A DNA stretch of 31,069 nt from Legionellaceae bacterium UBA2794. GTDB taxonomy: Bacteria > Pseudomonadota > Gammaproteobacteria > Legionellales > Legionellaceae. Positions within the stretch are counted from its first letter, which is position 1; each line of letters opens with the position of its first letter. Positions 8,234-16,749 of the stretch are shown here, piece after piece. Under the pieces are notes generated by a model that saw only the letters and a list, made by a program, of their open reading frames with translations, did not search any database and had not been told where the DNA came from. The stretch lies in the NCBI GenBank assembly GCA_002352055.1, contig DEHS01000095.1, forward strand, positions 27,466 to 58,534. The letters are read 5' to 3'. The translations under genes were made by a program, and so were the position numbers.

Positions 8234-8572
8234 ATGGATACGCTTAATATTAAAGCATTAAAAGTCGCTACCAAAATTGGGATTCATACCTGGGAGCAGC
8301 GAATTAATCAGCAATTATTAATAGATATCAGTATTCCATCAGATTTTAGTAACTGTCAGGACAAGATAGAAAATACTCTGGATTATGCAGCGATATGTCA
8401 ATTAATTACTGAGTACGTAGAATCTACCTCTTTTCAACTCATAGAAACTGTCGCAGAACATGTCGCATTACGTATAAAAGAAGAATTTAAGGTAGGAAAT
8501 TTAACTGTTGCAGTTACTAAGCCCAATGCGATAAAAAATGCGGGTATGATACAAGTAAGTATCAGTCGTTAA
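8234..8572 (+). CDS. folB: Dihydroneopterin aldolase
   Basis: It converts 7,8-dihydroneopterin to 6-hydroxymethyl-dihydropterin and glycolaldehyde in folate synthesis. 112 residues is slightly shorter than the usual ~120. The N-terminal GIHTWEQR places the conserved Glu at 21, LDYAAICQLI follows, and the catalytic Lys96 lies in VTKPNAIKNAG. The ATG is preceded by GAGG at a good distance. It stands alone, divergent from hemE and convergent with recG. Confidence 0.95.
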   Translation: MDTLNIKALKVATKIGIHTWEQRINQQLLIDISIPSDFSNCQDKIENTLDYAAICQLITEYVESTSFQLIETVAEHVALRIKEEFKVGNLTVAVTKPNAIKNAGMIQVSISR

Positions 8573-8938
8573 AGTACCCAAGTCCTAATGATAAAGGATA
8601 TGAATCACTTTCAAATTTCCAGTAGTAAAGTGCACATTGGCAATTTGCCGCACATCCTCAAATGATGTGAATTTATATCAATTTTAAAAGACTATACACA
8701 GGATTATCCACAGATTTTGTGGATAAATAATTTTGTGATTTTTTTTTAGAAATGGAGGAAAACCCTTATAAAACAAGAGTGCTCAAAGTCTAACGGGATT
8801 ATATAATTATAGAAAAAGAAGATGTGTTAAAAAGTTATCCACAGGGAGTTGTATCAAACTAAGATCTATCAGCCTGAGTATCATAGCAAAGAAATAAATA
8901 AAAAACAGTCTTGACTTTCATTATTTCATTACTATTTT
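8573..8938. other. Convergent intergenic gap with a DnaA-box cluster
   Basis: This 366-base gap lies between two converging genes, so it needs no promoter. It contains exact DnaA boxes TTATCCACA at 8704-8712 (+), 8718-8726 (-) and 8835-8843 (+), plus a one-mismatch TTWTNCACA match at 8692-8700. The DNA between and around them is very AT-rich (a T tract at 8738-8747 and ATATAATTATAG near 8801-8811). A CACATC/GATGTG hairpin (8651-8669) follows folB. Possible roles are a DnaA-titrating or regulatory site, or an origin-like module; nothing coding is seen. Confidence 0.7.
8704..8726. promoter_or_regulatory. Inverted pair of perfect DnaA boxes
   Basis: TTATCCACA at 8704-8712 on the plus strand and its reverse complement TGTGGATAA at 8718-8726, five bases apart. 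Both match the 9-mer consensus exactly. A third exact box is at 8835-8843. Confidence 0.8.
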
Positions 8939-11023
8939 TCAACCTTGCAAAAATTGTTCAAAATTACCAAGCCAACGCTGAGTTATTGATTTAGCAATAT
9001 CGGGGGATTCCTGTACTAATTGCTGGGCAAATGGAGTCAATAAAGGTAATAAAGCTTTATCACGAGCCAAATCTGCTAATTTAAACTGGCGATAACCTGT
9101 CTGTCGCGTACCCAATATCTCACCGGCTCCTCTTAATTCCAAATCCTTCTCTGAAATAATAAATCCATCATTGGTTGTCCGCATCACTTTTAACCGTTCT
9201 GATCCATAAAGTGATAAAGGCGATTGATAGAGGAGAATACAGTGAGATTGCGTCACTCCCCTGCCTACCCTTCCTCGTAATTGATGAAGTTGGGATAAAC
9301 CCAAACGCTCTGCATTTTCTATAATCATTAAACTCGCATTTGGAACATCCACTCCCACTTCAATTACAGTGGTTGCAACCAGTAAATCAATTTCACCAGC
9401 CTTAAATGCAGCCATGGTTGCTTCTTTTTCAATAGCTTTCATTCGACCATGTACCAGCCCAATCCTAGACCCTAGCTGGTCTTGTAAATAGTGCGCCGTT
9501 TCAGTGGCTGCCATACATTGTAATTTTTCCGACTCCTCAATCAAAGTACAAACCCAATAAGCCTGACGACCACTGGCAATAGCTGTTTGTAACCGTTGGA
9601 TAATTAACTCACGCTTGTCCTGACTAATAACTGCTGTAGTTATCGGGGAACGCCCTGGAGGAAGTTCATCAATGACTGAAATATCCAAATGAGCAAAATG
9701 GGTCATTGATAACGTTCGAGGTATCGGAGTTGCTGTCATAAGGAGTTGATGTGGGATTAGCTGTTCTTGCTGACCTTTTTGTTGTAATTGCAATCGTTGC
9801 TCTACTCCAAATCGATGTTGCTCATCAATAATGACTAAACCTAACCGATTAAACTGAACAGATTCCTGAAACAATGCATGGGTACCAATAACAAGCTGAC
9901 AACTCCCATCTGCAAGCGCTGAGAGTGCTGCTCTTCGCTCGGCAACTTTCATTTTTCCAGTCAGTCTCAATACTTTAATACCTAAAGGATCGAGCCATCT
10001 CTTCATATTACTGGCATGTTGCTCGCTCAGCAAATCTGTTGGAGCCATAAAAGCAACTTGATATAATTGTGATATTGCCTGAAGGGCTGCCAGGGCTGCG
10101 ATGATGGTTTTTCCAGCACCCACGTCTCCCTGTACGAGACGTAACATGGGTTTCGTTGCGCTTAAATCCTCACTAATTTCACGAGCTACTCGCTCCTGTG
10201 CATTAGTAAGTTTAAATGGTAGCGCAGAAAGAAATCGCTCTTTTAAAAAATCATCCTTTGGAATAGAGGGAGATTTAAGTTCTCTTCTTGAGTTTCTAGC
10301 AAATTGCATGCTTAATCGTTGCGCCAGCAACTCATCAAATACCAAACGCTTAAGCGCTGGATGTTCACCCATTTCTAACGAATGAACTGCAGTGTCAGGT
10401 GGGGGATTGTGCAATAATTTCAGGGCAGAATCCATACTGCAAAAATGATATTTATCTAACTGCTGCTGACTCATCCATTCCAATTGAGTTAACTCGTGTT
10501 CACTATTCTTTAAGGCCACTTTAATAAGTTGTCTTATTCGTGATTGAGTAAGTCCCTGAGTCGTTGGATAGATGGGCGTTAACGTTTCGTTAACTTCGAT
10601 TACTTTATCGTCATTAACTAATTGATACTCGGGATGAATAAGCTCAAAATTATTATTAAATTCACGCACTTCTCCAAACGCATGTATCATTTTGCTATCA
10701 TTTAAAGCGGCAACCTGTTGTTTGTTGAAGTGAAAAAAACGAAGGGTCACAATTCCGGTTTTATCTTCCACATAACAATACAGCATCATCCTTTTACCGT
10801 ATTTAATTTCAGTTTTACACACTCTGCCAGCAATGACGCACCAATCATGGGAGCGCAAATTTTGAATAGGTGTTATTCTGGTTCTATCCTGATATTTGTA
10901 AGGCAGATGAAAAAGTAAATCCTGCACCGTGTCAATGCCGCATTTTATAAGTTTTGCGGCCAGTGTTGGTCCAACACCTGGCAGAGATTCACATGTTTTA
11001 TGCAACACAGTATAATCAATCAT
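8939..11023 (-). CDS. recG: ATP-dependent DNA helicase RecG
   Basis: A branch-migrating helicase that remodels stalled replication forks and R-loops. 694 residues matches E. coli RecG (693). The N-terminal wedge/OB-fold domain spans about residues 1-240. Helicase motifs follow: Walker A GDVGAGKT (299-306), DEQH (400-403) followed by RFGV, and TATPIPRT. The C-terminal helicase lobe has VATTVIEVGVDVPNA and QLRGRVGRG. The open frame extends 16 codons further upstream, but the start at 11023 gives the family N-terminus (SLPGVGPTLAAKL) and the extension has no ribosome site. The chosen start also lacks a good one. It is divergent from the next gene, 68 bases away. Confidence 0.96.
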   Translation of the reverse strand: MIDYTVLHKTCESLPGVGPTLAAKLIKCGIDTVQDLLFHLPYKYQDRTRITPIQNLRSHDWCVIAGRVCKTEIKYGKRMMLYCYVEDKTGIVTLRFFHFNKQQVAALNDSKMIHAFGEVREFNNNFELIHPEYQLVNDDKVIEVNETLTPIYPTTQGLTQSRIRQLIKVALKNSEHELTQLEWMSQQQLDKYHFCSMDSALKLLHNPPPDTAVHSLEMGEHPALKRLVFDELLAQRLSMQFARNSRRELKSPSIPKDDFLKERFLSALPFKLTNAQERVAREISEDLSATKPMLRLVQGDVGAGKTIIAALAALQAISQLYQVAFMAPTDLLSEQHASNMKRWLDPLGIKVLRLTGKMKVAERRAALSALADGSCQLVIGTHALFQESVQFNRLGLVIIDEQHRFGVEQRLQLQQKGQQEQLIPHQLLMTATPIPRTLSMTHFAHLDISVIDELPPGRSPITTAVISQDKRELIIQRLQTAIASGRQAYWVCTLIEESEKLQCMAATETAHYLQDQLGSRIGLVHGRMKAIEKEATMAAFKAGEIDLLVATTVIEVGVDVPNASLMIIENAERLGLSQLHQLRGRVGRGVTQSHCILLYQSPLSLYGSERLKVMRTTNDGFIISEKDLELRGAGEILGTRQTGYRQFKLADLARDKALLPLLTPFAQQLVQESPDIAKSITQRWLGNFEQFLQG

Positions 11024-11091
11024 TAAAAAATTTAATAATAGCAGGAAACCATGCTCGTTGACGAGTATCATTCAAGCTTAGGAGTCACTCG

Positions 11092-12153
11092 ATGAACCGC
11101 ATTCTCACCTTTACCGCAGGCTTGATACTGGTTTGGATTATTGGCTATATACTCATTGTAGGCAGGGGCTTACTGGTGCCGTTGGTAATGGCAATACTAA
11201 TCTGGCACTTGTTAAATACTATAAATAACGGAATGCAAAAAATACCTGGAGTAAATCAATATCTACCCGCCTGGGGGAGTATGGTTGTATCTCTTTTTGT
11301 TGTTGGAATTTTTGTCAAAATTCTTATTAACATCATAACGGATAATGTCAATGATGTAATTGCCGCCTCTCCTCGTTATCAGGAAAACCTGTTAGTTATT
11401 TTTAATAATCTTGATAGCCGGTTTCATTTTAAGGCTTTTGCCGATTTTGATGGAATTATTAAAAATTTGAATATTCAAAATATGGTAGTCAGTATTTATG
11501 GTGTATTCACCTCATTAACCAGCTCAGCCGTGTTAATTTCTTTATATGTGGTATTTCTATTTGTAGAGCAACATTACTTCACCCAAAAAATGGATGCTAT
11601 TTTCACTCAGGAAGAGCACCGAAAAATAGTAAATAATATAATCTCCCATATTACCAAAGATACACAGACCTATTTGGGGATCAAAACTTTATTAAGTTTA
11701 ATCACCGCATTATCTAGCTGGTTTTTTATGAAATGGGTTGGGTCAGACTTTGCGGAATTTTGGGCACTACTCATTTTTTTCCTCAATTTTATTCCCAATA
11801 TAGGGGCCATTGTTGCAACTGCATTCCCGGCAGCTTTAGCTCTTATTCAATTTGATACCTGGTGGCCTTTCATAGCAATTACCTCTTCAGTGGTTACTAT
11901 TCAATTTATAGTAGGTAATTTTCTTGAGCCCAGATTATTAGGTAAATCCTTAAATCTAAGCCCTTTGGTTATTTTATTTGCCCTTGCCTTATGGGGTACG
12001 ATTTGGGGGGTACTGGGGATGTTTTTGTCAGTTCCCATTACAGTAATGATGATGATAATTTTTGCTCACTTCCAGTCAACCCGCCCAATAGCTGTTTTAT
12101 TATCACAGGATGGTTATATTTATAAATCGTATGAAACGATATATGAAGATTAG
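11092..12153 (+). CDS. AI-2E (PerM/YdiK) family membrane protein
   Basis: An inner-membrane permease-like protein of the AI-2E transporter superfamily, 353 residues. Hydrophobic segments occur near residues 5-40, 60-85, 145-160, 200-265 and 275-330. A soluble region lies between the early helices, as usual in this family. Conserved family features are the ...FIPNIGAIVATAFPAAL segment and VGNFLEPRLLGKSLNLSP. Members transport diverse or unknown substrates (AI-2 export, Na+/H+ exchange), so a substrate cannot be named. The ATG follows a strong AGGAG. It is divergent from recG and 74 bases ahead of argS. Confidence 0.88.
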   Translation: MNRILTFTAGLILVWIIGYILIVGRGLLVPLVMAILIWHLLNTINNGMQKIPGVNQYLPAWGSMVVSLFVVGIFVKILINIITDNVNDVIAASPRYQENLLVIFNNLDSRFHFKAFADFDGIIKNLNIQNMVVSIYGVFTSLTSSAVLISLYVVFLFVEQHYFTQKMDAIFTQEEHRKIVNNIISHITKDTQTYLGIKTLLSLITALSSWFFMKWVGSDFAEFWALLIFFLNFIPNIGAIVATAFPAALALIQFDTWWPFIAITSSVVTIQFIVGNFLEPRLLGKSLNLSPLVILFALALWGTIWGVLGMFLSVPITVMMMIIFAHFQSTRPIAVLLSQDGYIYKSYETIYED

Positions 12154-12227
12154 TGATATGAAATTGCCTTTTAATCTGGCATGAAAAAGCGCATAATAGA
12201 TCTATTTTTGACGGATAAATAAGCGGC

Positions 12228-13988
12228 ATGAAACATACAGTTGAGCATCTTTTAAAACAGGCCTTATACTCATTAAACCAATCGGGTAAAATACCCTCAG
12301 ATTTAACTGTTGAAGTTAAAGTTGAGAATGCTAAAGATCCCGCGCATGGTGACTATGCAAGTAATTTGGCACTCATATTGGCTAAACCATGTCGCCAATC
12401 ACCACGACAAATTGCAGAAATGCTGATTGAAGCCTTGCCCGCTGATTCTATAATCGAAAAAGTAGAAATAGCTGGCGCAGGATTTATTAATTTTTTTATT
12501 CGCAGCAGTGCACGGGCTGAAATTATTAAAGAAGTGCTTCATAAGAAAAGAGAATTTGGACGAAGTACTTTAGGTGGAAATCAAAAAGTATTAATAGAAT
12601 TTGTATCTGCCAATCCGACTGGCCCTTTACATGTTGGCCATGGTCGTAGCGCAGCTTTTGGCGCCACCCTTGGAAATGTTTTAAAAGCAGCCGGGTATGA
12701 TGTTGCTCTGGAATATTATGTTAATGACGCCGGACGTCAGATGAATATTCTTGCAGTAAGTGTTTGGTTACGTTATCTGCAATTAGCAAAAGAAGCGATT
12801 ATATTCCCTGCAAACGCATATAAAGGTGATTACGTCACCGAGATTGCTCAACAATTGTGGGATATTCATGGGGCTCAATTTGTCCGTCCCTGGTCTGAAA
12901 TAATTACTGACCTTCCAGACGATGAACCTGCTGGAGGAGATAAAGAGCGTTATATTGATTCAATGATAGAACGTGCACAGACCTTATTAGGCAAAGAAGG
13001 CTTTCGTCAATTTCATCAACACGCACTGCACTCTGTTTTAGAAGATATTAAAGACGATCTTGCTGAATTTGGAATCAGATTTGAAAATTGGTTTTCTGAA
13101 CAATCATTATTTGAAGACGGCTCTATAGAGAAAGGAATTAAAGCGTTAAAGGATGCAAACCACACTTTTGAGCAAGAAGGTGCACTATGGTTCAAGGCCA
13201 CTGCTTTTGGTGATGAAAAAGACAGAGTTCTGGTCCGTGCTAATGGACAAACCACCTATTTTGCGTCTGACGTCGCCTATCACTGGAACAAATATAACAG
13301 AGGTTATGATCGGGTTATTGATATTTTTGGCGCTGACCATCACGGTTATGTCACTCGAGTCCGATCTGCAGTAACAGCGTTGGGTCATGACGAAAAAGCC
13401 CTGGATGTTTTGCTGGTTCAATTCGCTATCCTTTATCGTGGTAACGAGAGAGTTCAAATGTCCACTCGCAGTGGCTCATTTGTTACCCTAAGAGAATTAC
13501 GGGATGAAGTCGGTAACGATGCAGCACGATTTTTTTACGTTGCGCGCAAACCAGAACAGCATATGGATTTTGACCTGGATTTGGCAAAATCAGAATCAAG
13601 TGACAATCCGGTTTATTATATTCAATATGCCCATGCCAGAATATGTAGTGTATTACGCCAATTAAAAGAAAGAGGTATGCTTTGGGATGAGGCAATGGGG
13701 TTAAAAAACACTTCTTTATTGGAGCAACCCCATGAAAAAACATTAATCAATTTAATATGTCGCTATCCTGAAATTATCGACACTGCAGCATTAACTTGCG
13801 AGCCTCATCAATTGGCTTACTATCTGAGAGAACTGGCTAATGGATTACATAGTTATTATAATGCGGTGCAACTATTGTGTGATCAAGAAGAATTACGAAG
13901 TGCTCGCCTGTGTTTATTAGCGGCAGTACGTCAGGTTTTAAACAATGGCCTGGAATTACTGGGCGTATCAGCTCCTGAGAGTATGTAA
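12228..13988 (+). CDS. argS: Arginyl-tRNA synthetase
   Basis: It charges tRNA-Arg in the cytoplasm. The 586-residue class I enzyme has the Arg-specific N-terminal add-1 domain (about 1-105) and the signature HVGH at 135-138 in SANPTGPLHVGHGRSA. The Rossmann catalytic fold follows, with RVQMSTRSGSF in place of a canonical KMSK loop, as is normal for many bacterial ArgS. The C-terminal DALR anticodon-binding helical domain runs over about the last 120 residues. The stop overlaps the ATG of the FtsN-like gene by one base (taATG), which shows translational coupling. Confidence 0.98.
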   Translation: MKHTVEHLLKQALYSLNQSGKIPSDLTVEVKVENAKDPAHGDYASNLALILAKPCRQSPRQIAEMLIEALPADSIIEKVEIAGAGFINFFIRSSARAEIIKEVLHKKREFGRSTLGGNQKVLIEFVSANPTGPLHVGHGRSAAFGATLGNVLKAAGYDVALEYYVNDAGRQMNILAVSVWLRYLQLAKEAIIFPANAYKGDYVTEIAQQLWDIHGAQFVRPWSEIITDLPDDEPAGGDKERYIDSMIERAQTLLGKEGFRQFHQHALHSVLEDIKDDLAEFGIRFENWFSEQSLFEDGSIEKGIKALKDANHTFEQEGALWFKATAFGDEKDRVLVRANGQTTYFASDVAYHWNKYNRGYDRVIDIFGADHHGYVTRVRSAVTALGHDEKALDVLLVQFAILYRGNERVQMSTRSGSFVTLRELRDEVGNDAARFFYVARKPEQHMDFDLDLAKSESSDNPVYYIQYAHARICSVLRQLKERGMLWDEAMGLKNTSLLEQPHEKTLINLICRYPEIIDTAALTCEPHQLAYYLRELANGLHSYYNAVQLLCDQEELRSARLCLLAAVRQVLNNGLELLGVSAPESM

Positions 13989-14701
13989 TGGCAAGAGATT
14001 ATGGAAGCAAACGAACCACACGGCACCGTTCAAGTGCTCCGCAAACGGTTTTAATCATTTTGGTATCTTTTTTGCTGGGATATCTGACCGCCTCTATATT
14101 TGATGTGCAAACGATAAGCACCTGGATGAACAAACAGGTGATAGCTCATAATGAGGCTCAACCACAAACAGTTAAAAAGGAGCAACCGCATACCCAACTT
14201 CCCCCTAAGCCAAAATTTGAATTTTATACCTTATTAGCTAATGAAAAAGGGCCTTCATCTAATTCACATGCGCATACGAATCGAGGAGCGACTCCAGCAT
14301 CTAATGGAAATCCCACACAAACAGCATCCACCCATGCCGTAACCTCGGCCATTAATAATGCACATCCGGTTGTAACCCCCTCTGCAACAACTGCTTCCCC
14401 AGTCAAAGTAACTGAAGCCCAACCCCTTAATCCAACTCAGCCTAAAACCACCACTTCAAATAAAGGCAGCTATCTCATTCAGGTCGCTTCCTTTAAAACC
14501 AGACAAGACGCAGAACATATGAAAGGTTTGCTTATTCTCAAAGGGTTCAATGTAACTGTAGTTCCTGTAAGTCAACCGGGAGGAAATTGGTTTCGAGTAA
14601 TAATTGGACCTTATCCCAATCGTGACTTAGCTCAAAAGGCGCAGGTAACGTTAGCTCGCACTGAGCGCTTAAACGGAATGATTCGTAATGTTGGGGGTTA
14701 A
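13988..14701 (+). CDS. FtsN-like SPOR-domain cell division protein
   Basis: Probably the septal-ring activator FtsN: a bitopic inner-membrane protein whose SPOR domain binds denuded septal peptidoglycan. In the 237 residues I see a basic cytoplasmic stub (1-18) and one transmembrane helix (about 20-38, ILVSFLLGYLTASIF). A long low-complexity Pro/Thr/Ser/Gln linker runs from 50 to 155, and a C-terminal SPOR domain (about 158-237) begins YLIQVASFKTRQDAE and contains NWFRVIIGPY. argS followed by ftsN is a known gammaproteobacterial arrangement, which supports FtsN over other SPOR proteins. It is translationally coupled to argS; the downstream CDF gene begins 2 bases after its stop. Confidence 0.85.
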   Translation: MARDYGSKRTTRHRSSAPQTVLIILVSFLLGYLTASIFDVQTISTWMNKQVIAHNEAQPQTVKKEQPHTQLPPKPKFEFYTLLANEKGPSSNSHAHTNRGATPASNGNPTQTASTHAVTSAINNAHPVVTPSATTASPVKVTEAQPLNPTQPKTTTSNKGSYLIQVASFKTRQDAEHMKGLLILKGFNVTVVPVSQPGGNWFRVIIGPYPNRDLAQKAQVTLARTERLNGMIRNVGG

Positions 14702-14703
14702 GA

Positions 14704-15840
14704 TTGAAACATGACCGGTATTGGCAGGCTAAAAAAGTTACTCTCATTGGAGCTGTTGTTAATGCCTTACTCGGTATCGTCAAACTCGTCGGTGGCTTCT
14801 TATTTCATTCTCACGCTTTAGTAGCGGATGGCGTGCATTCATTCTCTGATTTGATTACAGACGTAATGGTTCTGTTTGCCTCGAAATACGGCAGTTTAGA
14901 TGCTGATGATACCCACCCCTATGGCCATCAACGTATTGAAACCGCTGCAACGTTATTACTCGCATTATTACTCATACTTGCTGGATTTGGTATTGCCTGG
15001 GATGCTTTCGATGAACTAATCCACGCCACCTCTACAGTTCCGGACTGGTTGTCGGTTCCGGTAATTTGCATCTCCATAGTTGCAAACGAAATATTGTTTC
15101 ACTATACACGTCATATAGGGAACAAAATCAATTCGCAATTAATTATCGCCAATGCCTGGCATCATCGTTCTGATGCTGCATCATCAATAATAGTACTCCT
15201 GGGTTTAATAGGCAGTCTTTCGGGTTATGTATATCTGGATGCTTTGGCAGCTATTATTGTTGGACTCATGATTATAAAAATGGGATGGGATTATGGGTGG
15301 AATAGCGTCAAAGAATTAGTAGATACAGCGGTAAATCCTGAACTTTTGGCTCAAATTGAAGAAGTCATTTCCAGTATTAATGGGGTGCAAAAAATTCATC
15401 AATTACGTAGTCGTTTTATGGGAAGTGATGTTTTAATTGATGTGCACATCCTGGTATCTCCCAAAATCTCAGTTTCTGAAGGCCATTATATTGCGCAACA
15501 TGTTCATCATGCTTTGGTGGAGCAAATTGATAGTGTTAAAGATGTAATTGTTCATGTTGATCCTGAAGACGATGAAATTACCTGCCCTTCATTGCATTTA
15601 CCGAGCAGAAGAGTATTGCAGACTCAATTACTCAGCGAAGTACACCTCGATTTCCCACAAATTCTTTTTTGGAATCTACACTATTTAAACGGTCAAATGT
15701 TTATTGATATTGTGTGTCATGAAGGATTTACTCAATGGAGTGAATTACACCAGCGCGTAATGTTAGCTTTAAACCTGCAAAAAGATATAGCGGAAGTGCG
15801 GTTACTTGCATTACATGAACGAATTTACCCACAAACATGA
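14704..15840 (+). CDS. Cation diffusion facilitator (Zn2+/Fe2+ efflux) transporter with C-terminal extension, TTG start
   Basis: A proton-coupled divalent metal exporter of the CDF family. Transport-site residues are His45 and Asp49 in ADGVHSFSD (TM2) and His153 and Asp157 in WHHRSDA (TM5). These are at the same numbering as the Zn site of E. coli YiiP/FieF, with His replacing Asp45. This HD-HD set is typical of zinc-type CDFs. After six helices (to about 205) comes the cytoplasmic regulatory domain (about 210-290). An additional ~85 residues (to 378) extend past the usual ~300-residue length. An in-frame stop at 14686-14688 and no ATG before the first helices force a TTG start at 14704, preceded by a GGGGG tract. 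It overlaps nothing but follows the FtsN-like stop by 2 bases. Confidence 0.92.
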   Translation: MKHDRYWQAKKVTLIGAVVNALLGIVKLVGGFLFHSHALVADGVHSFSDLITDVMVLFASKYGSLDADDTHPYGHQRIETAATLLLALLLILAGFGIAWDAFDELIHATSTVPDWLSVPVICISIVANEILFHYTRHIGNKINSQLIIANAWHHRSDAASSIIVLLGLIGSLSGYVYLDALAAIIVGLMIIKMGWDYGWNSVKELVDTAVNPELLAQIEEVISSINGVQKIHQLRSRFMGSDVLIDVHILVSPKISVSEGHYIAQHVHHALVEQIDSVKDVIVHVDPEDDEITCPSLHLPSRRVLQTQLLSEVHLDFPQILFWNLHYLNGQMFIDIVCHEGFTQWSELHQRVMLALNLQKDIAEVRLLALHERIYPQT

Positions 15841-15905
15841 CGGGTAGGCGATTTAGGGGTACAATTCACTTATAAGTCATTATAGGCTTGGGAAGTAGAT
15901 TAAAA

Positions 15906-15922
15906 TTAACCGTGACGGTTAA
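15906..15922. promoter_or_regulatory. Perfect 7-bp inverted repeat upstream of the ZIP gene
   Basis: TTAACCG and CGGTTAA separated by TGA, ending 26 bases before the ZIP ATG. It could be a dimeric repressor operator for metal control or a hairpin in the leader, perhaps a terminator for the CDF gene (a T5 tract follows 6 bases later). It does not match the usual Zur palindrome. Confidence 0.4.
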
Positions 15923-15948
15923 CCTGGGTTTTTAAAGTAGGAATCTTA

Positions 15949-16749
15949 ATGATAACGGCTACAAGCTTAAAAGTAATTTTTGGTTTATCTATCTTTATAA
16001 TTATAATTATTTCTGGGTGGTACCCCTTTAGAAGACGAATTAAAGAAGATCAACATGTTGATTTTCCGATAGGAGAAACTTTAGCTACCGGGGTCTTCCT
16101 GGGGGCTGCGTTACTTCATATGCTACCCGAGGCAAACACTTTATTTCATGCGATGGGATATAATTACCCCTTTGCTTTTATAATCGCAGGTGCCGTCTTC
16201 CTCATTTTCTTATGGTTTGAACATTTGGGAAAGGAGTTATATCATCATCACAATGATCATCACCATCATGAAAAATCAGATCATCACCATCATCATGCGG
16301 AACATCCTGCTTTTGCAATCCTGGCGTGGGCTATGCTATCGGTTCATTCGATTATGCTTGGAGCTGCATTAGGTCTTGCTCATTATAATTCGTTAATCAT
16401 CATGTTGTTTCTTGCCATCATTACCCATAAATGGGCCGAAAGTTTTGCTATAGCGGTTCAATTAAACAAAAGCTCAATGAGCACCCGCGCAAGTCTTATC
16501 TTTTTTATATTATTTAGTTTTATGACCCCTTTAGGAATTTATTTGGGTTGGTATTTTGGACATGGTGTTGAGACGAACTCTATTTTTGACCCCATCTTAC
16601 TGGCAGCTTCTGCAGGCACTTTTCTCTATTTAGGCACCCTTCATGGCCTCGAACGTTGTGTCATGGTGGAGCGATGCTGCAATTTGAAGGATTTTAGTTA
16701 CGTCATCATTGGCTTTTTACTTATGGCCTCGGTTGCTGCCTATGTCTAG
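15949..16749 (+). CDS. ZIP-family divalent metal transporter
   Basis: A membrane transporter for zinc or related cations, normally inward. The 266 residues form about eight helices. A long His-rich cytoplasmic loop (residues 99-119, with some 14 histidines) lies between helices 3 and 4. The binuclear metal-site residues are in helix 4 (SVHSIMLGAALG, His133) and helix 5 (HKWAESFA, His160 and Glu164), and helix 2 has LLHMLPEA. The organisation resembles the eukaryotic ZIP I/II branch (HKWAE-type helix 5) more than E. coli ZupT. The ATG follows AGGAA. The gene follows the CDF exporter and overlaps maf by 8 bases. Confidence 0.9.
   Translation: MITATSLKVIFGLSIFIIIIISGWYPFRRRIKEDQHVDFPIGETLATGVFLGAALLHMLPEANTLFHAMGYNYPFAFIIAGAVFLIFLWFEHLGKELYHHHNDHHHHEKSDHHHHHAEHPAFAILAWAMLSVHSIMLGAALGLAHYNSLIIMLFLAIITHKWAESFAIAVQLNKSSMSTRASLIFFILFSFMTPLGIYLGWYFGHGVETNSIFDPILLAASAGTFLYLGTLHGLERCVMVERCCNLKDFSYVIIGFLLMASVAAYV

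Noticed and set aside
8692..8843. Calling the DnaA-box cluster the chromosomal origin
   Set aside because: Only three or four boxes, no dnaA, dnaN, gyrB or mnmG nearby, and no skew data from a 31-kb window; reported only as a DnaA-box cluster.
11024..11071. 16-codon extension of recG
   Set aside because: No ribosome site on the minus strand, and the shorter start gives the usual RecG length and N-terminus.
16247..16305. CAT/CAC-rich stretch as a tandem DNA repeat
   Set aside because: It is the coding sequence of the ZIP His-rich loop, explained by protein function.
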